DNA of 64,000 nt from Pseudomonas fluorescens (GTDB lineage: Bacteria; Pseudomonadota; Gammaproteobacteria; Pseudomonadales; Pseudomonadaceae). The notes beneath the pieces are model-generated. The model ran no database searches, was not told the DNA's origin, and worked only from the letters and a program-made list of their open reading frames with translations. Positions 61,263 to 64,000 of this stretch are shown piece by piece. How positions within the stretch are numbered: the first letter of the stretch is position 1; each line of letters opens with the position of its first letter. Location of the stretch: NCBI RefSeq assembly GCF_003732425.1, contig NZ_MOBX01000014.1, forward strand, positions 1 to 64,000, read 5' to 3'. The position numbers and the translations under genes are program-made.

Positions 61263-62702
61263 TCAGTAGCCGACGAAGTAATACGCCTGGCGCCCGACCA
61301 TCAGGGTTTTGAGTACTTTCAGTGGTGCAGCGGGTTCGCTGTCGCCAGCCATCACAACCACGTGGGCCGGTGAAGCGGCGAGAAAGTCTCGCAACTGCAC
61401 TTCGGTATCCAGGCCTTTGAGCACTTGCTGTGTATAGAAGACCGTGGCGCCACCGAGTCGCTCGTTGGCCTGAAACAGTGCGACTTGATGCCCGGCGGTT
61501 TGCAGCGTCTGAATCTCTGCACTCAACGGCAGGAACGAAAGCTTTTTGTCGGCATGAGGCAGTGCCCACTGCGCGGCGGCGAGGTAACTGCCGATCACCA
61601 GCGTGAGCACACCAACTGCCAGAGTCTGACGCTGCCTGGCGATTCGGCCTACGAATCCATTGCCGGATTCATACCGCTTCAAGCGCTCGAACAGCACGCC
61701 CGCATACTCTGCTGCGATCACGGCTGCGGCGGGTGTCATCGACATCAGGTACACCGTGCGTTTGCTCGACGCCAACGTCAGCATGATGAACTGCGCCACG
61801 ATCCACAGGCTGAAAAACAGCAGGTAACGGTTGGCCTTCAGTTGTTTGCGGAAATGCCAAAGCCCCAGGTACACCAGAATGTTCCACGGCAGAAAGGCTT
61901 CCGGCAGTTTGGCGAGGTAGTAGTAGAACGGTTCGTAGTGCCCGGCCTCGACGAACGAACCGCTGAAGCGCCCGACGCTGTTGGTCAGCAGCACCTCTTT
62001 GACCGCTTGTTCGCCGCCGTGCTGGTAGAGGATGACGAGCCAGATCAGCAGCGGAATCAAACCGAGCAGGGTCAGTAAACCGGGTCGCAGCCAGTCCGCG
62101 ATTTTCAGGCGCTTGTTCATCAGGTTGTCAGCCAGCAGATAAGCAAAAATCACCACCCCCGGCATCGCCAGCCCCAGCACGCCTTTGCTCAACGTGGCGA
62201 TGGCGATCCCGACGACAAACAACAGCGAGTTGCCGCGCGTCGATGCCCGCTGTGCCTGGAAAAAGGCCAGCAACGCTGTGGTCACGCCGAGTGCGAGCAG
62301 CGCATCCTCGCCGACGCCGCGCACATTGCTCCAGTAACTGGCCATGGTCGCGAGCAGAATGCCAGCGGTCCAGGCAATCACTTTCGGCCGCTCGAAACGC
62401 CGCAGCATGCCGTACAGCAGCATCACACTGAGCAAACCAGCCACCGCCGATGCGAGCCGCACGGCCCACGGTGAAACGCCGAACACGCGCATCGCACCCG
62501 CATCCAGCCATAGGCTCAACGGTGGTTTTTCCAGAAACGGTTCGCCAAACAAACGAGGTGTCACCCAGTCGTCGTCCAGGTGCATCTCCATCGCGATACC
62601 GGCCACGCGGGCTTCGGTGGAGCCTTGCAATTGATGGCCACCCAGCGCGAAGAAAAACAGCAGGGCGGCAAGCAGAAACAGCGAAGTGACGGCACGCGAC
62701 AT
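61263..62702 (-). CDS. ArnT-like (GT39/GT83) membrane glycosyltransferase
   Basis: The 479-aa protein has 11-12 transmembrane helices. The first periplasmic loop carries the family's EARVAGIAMEMHLDDDWVTPRLFGEPFLEKPPLSLWL with a DE-type catalytic segment. It resembles ArnT, which moves a sugar from undecaprenyl phosphate to lipid A, but it is shorter than ArnT (about 550 aa) and no arn operon is nearby, so the donor is open. Start at 62702 is chosen by topology; 62742 is an alternative. It is convergent with the PAP2 gene. Confidence 0.78.
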   Translation of the reverse strand: MSRAVTSLFLLAALLFFFALGGHQLQGSTEARVAGIAMEMHLDDDWVTPRLFGEPFLEKPPLSLWLDAGAMRVFGVSPWAVRLASAVAGLLSVMLLYGMLRRFERPKVIAWTAGILLATMASYWSNVRGVGEDALLALGVTTALLAFFQAQRASTRGNSLLFVVGIAIATLSKGVLGLAMPGVVIFAYLLADNLMNKRLKIADWLRPGLLTLLGLIPLLIWLVILYQHGGEQAVKEVLLTNSVGRFSGSFVEAGHYEPFYYYLAKLPEAFLPWNILVYLGLWHFRKQLKANRYLLFFSLWIVAQFIMLTLASSKRTVYLMSMTPAAAVIAAEYAGVLFERLKRYESGNGFVGRIARQRQTLAVGVLTLVIGSYLAAAQWALPHADKKLSFLPLSAEIQTLQTAGHQVALFQANERLGGATVFYTQQVLKGLDTEVQLRDFLAASPAHVVVMAGDSEPAAPLKVLKTLMVGRQAYYFVGY

Positions 62703-62770
62703 AGGGTTCAGGCAACCGAAAGGGGCGGGAGGCCTGAGCATACGTCGGCAATCCTGAACAAATTGTGAAG

Positions 62771-63358
62771 CTAGGCCAGTTGTCGTGACCAACGCTTCTC
62801 CGGCGTTTCGAACAGCGGATTGACCAGCGCCGTCAGCACATGATCCTGCCAGCGCCCGGCAATGTTCAGATACGCCTTCGCGTAACCCTCACGTTCGAAG
62901 CCCAGGCGTTCAAGCAGGCGTGCACTGCGCTCGTTGCCGGGAATGTAATTGGCCATGATACGGTGCAGGTTCTGGGTATCGAACATGTAAGCGATGCCAG
63001 CCTCCAGCGCTTCCTGCATCAGGCCTTGCCCCTGTCGGGCCTCGTCGATGTGATAACCCAGGTAACACGCCTGAAAGGCCCCGCGAATGATGCCGCTGAA
63101 GTTGCACGCGCCGATCATCTGCTGGCCATCCGGGGTCAGCAACGCAAAATGCATGGCCAATCCGGCCTCGAATGCGCTGGCCTGCACGTCGAGGCGCCGG
63201 CGAATCTGCTCGGTGGAAAAATATTCGGTTGTGCGGATCGGTGACCAGGGTGCGAGGTGGCGCTGGTTGCGTCGGTAGAACTCGCTTTCAAGCTCGGCCT
63301 GCTCTGGAGCGAGTATTGCGAGCGTCAGGCGTTGGCAGGGCAGGGTCAACAGCGGCAT
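62771..63358 (-). CDS. GNAT acetyltransferase (RimJ/RimL-like)
   Basis: The 195-aa protein has the GNAT acetyl-CoA-binding segment (LGYHIDEARQGQGLMQEALEAGIAYMF) and the RimJ-like LERLGFEREGYAKAYLNIAGRWQDHVL. It would acetylate a protein N-terminus (RimJ-like, S5) or a small molecule. CCGGAG precedes the ATG at 63358; the open frame to 63568 crosses a terminator and is rejected. Confidence 0.82.
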   Translation of the reverse strand: MPLLTLPCQRLTLAILAPEQAELESEFYRRNQRHLAPWSPIRTTEYFSTEQIRRRLDVQASAFEAGLAMHFALLTPDGQQMIGACNFSGIIRGAFQACYLGYHIDEARQGQGLMQEALEAGIAYMFDTQNLHRIMANYIPGNERSARLLERLGFEREGYAKAYLNIAGRWQDHVLTALVNPLFETPEKRWSRQLA

Positions 63359-63451
63359 CGGGCGCTCCGGAATGGGGGATCTTCCGGCAGGTTGGCGCAC
63401 TCGCCTGTGGGAGAGCAAGCCCTCGCAGGTTGGCGCGGTAAATCCGAGGCA

Positions 63452-63477
63452 AAAAAAAGCCCGCAGGAGCGCGGGCG
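63452..63477 (-). terminator. Rho-independent terminator of the DUF6124-like gene
   Basis: On the minus strand GCCCGC and GCGGGC enclose GCTCCT and are followed by eight T residues. It lies between the DUF6124-like gene and the acetyltransferase gene. Confidence 0.85.
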
Positions 63478-63607
63478 AACCGTAGTTTCTTGAATGAGCG
63501 AGCAGACTGTACAAGGGTTGGCCGCGCAGCTGCAGTGAAGAAAAATTCATCTCGATGGGCGGCTCCAATGCAATCCGATGCGCAACCGAGCGCCGGAGTT
63601 TCGCCCG

Positions 63608-63982
63608 TCAATGGCGGGTTTCAGGCCCGCTAGTGTTCTGCGGTTTCTGCGGATCAAGATTGTCCCGTGCCCGGCAAATCAGGATCTCGGCCAGCGCGCT
63701 CAATTGCTTCATCGCCACCGCCACATGACGTTTCGAGCCGTCGAACTCATCGGCAAAGTTTGCGCTGATGGCCGCAAGGGAATCGAGGATCTCGCTGGCG
63801 TGGGTGAGCAGGGTCAGGGTGTCGACATCGTCGCGCACTCTGATGAGCTGATTGAGCGGGATGCTACGCCGCCGGTTGTGCGCTTCGCTGCGTGCGGTGG
63901 TATTCGATTGCGGTTGGGTGCTGGACGTTGGCGCATCGGACGGTGCCGGGCCAACCAGCGAAAGGCGGGTGATTTTCTTCAT
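63608..63982 (-). CDS. DUF6124/DUF3077-like protein
   Basis: The 124-aa protein's C-terminal helical block (THASEILDSLAAISANFADEFDGSKRHVAVAMKQLSALAEIL) aligns by spacing with the DUF6124 protein at 45346 (E-x-L at the start, F-A, G-S-x-R and a final A-E). The N-terminal half is polar and unrelated. No function known. Its upstream region is cut off by the window edge. Confidence 0.65.
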   Translation of the reverse strand: MKKITRLSLVGPAPSDAPTSSTQPQSNTTARSEAHNRRRSIPLNQLIRVRDDVDTLTLLTHASEILDSLAAISANFADEFDGSKRHVAVAMKQLSALAEILICRARDNLDPQKPQNTSGPETRH

Positions 63983-64000
63983 GACGTAGCTCCGTGGAGT

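Noticed and set aside
63408..63436. REP-like sequence before the acetyltransferase gene
   Set aside because: TGTGGGAGAGCAAGCCCTCG is a decayed single copy and does not form a pair.
1..64000. tRNA or rRNA genes, CRISPR arrays, prophage or complete insertion sequences
   Set aside because: None was recognised in a read of the intergenic regions; repeats are REP palindromes with no regular spacer pattern, and no integrase or transposase is encoded.

Overview
The window is a GC-rich chromosomal segment of a Pseudomonas, most likely of the P. fluorescens group. The evidence is the recC-recB-recD order, the yfiRNB c-di-GMP module, mmsAB, a DUF1302/DUF1329 pair, two small DUF6124-type proteins that I know mainly from Pseudomonas, and three families of intergenic REP palindromes arranged as inverted pairs. 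No rRNA, tRNA, CRISPR array, integrase or transposase was seen.

Layout: 0.1-9.4 kb, translationally coupled recCBD (double-strand-break repair). 9.5-11.8 kb, yfiR-yfiN-yfiB (periplasmic repressor, diguanylate cyclase, outer-membrane lipoprotein). 11.8-15.3 kb, a LysR regulator divergent from mmsAB (valine catabolism), then a cupin gene. 16.1-34.6 kb, an accessory region with AT-rich intergenic DNA: a five-gene operon (tandem hexapeptide-repeat protein, GT-B glycosyltransferase, prenyltransferase-like repeat protein, rfbB, rfbA), a luciferase-like monooxygenase divergent from a beta-hydroxyacid dehydrogenase, a group-D-type flavin monooxygenase, a complete RND efflux system, an ArsR-like regulator, a chorismate-lyase-like protein, a LysR DNA-binding domain without an effector domain, and a flavin reductase. 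34.6-39.6 kb, LysR/TauE, a divergent YgiN-like/MdaB quinone pair, LysR and an SDR protein. 39.6-40.7 kb, a Fic cassette bounded by a 57-bp duplication of the end of the SDR gene. 41.0-44.7 kb, GntP permease, RpiR regulator and D-aminoacylase. 44.9-45.7 kb, glyoxalase-fold and DUF6124 proteins. 46.2-57.3 kb, AraC regulator, alkyl-DHAP-synthase-like flavoprotein, GlpD-like dehydrogenase, FGGY kinase, a phospholipase C/P1 nuclease-fold protein and DUF1302/DUF1329. 57.5-64 kb, a chemoreceptor, a probable lipid A/LPS-modification group (histidine phosphatase, PAP2, ArnT-like transferase), an acetyltransferase and a second DUF6124-like protein.

The main discovery candidate is the 16-34.5 kb region. 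Four promoters spread over 18 kb carry the same palindrome, GTACGnMTGTAnnCGTAC, placed over or between the -35 and -10 elements. This ties genes on both strands into one predicted regulon. The content (chorismate to 4-hydroxybenzoate, FMNH2-dependent hydroxylation with its own reductase, dTDP-sugar supply, glycosyl and acyl transfer, RND export) suggests a glycosylated aromatic metabolite pathway with no PKS or NRPS core. The product is not identifiable from sequence alone. Secondary candidates are the Fic cassette with a 53-residue convergent ORF, a structured leader before the DUF6124 gene, and a putative ether-lipid or glycerolipid catabolic locus.
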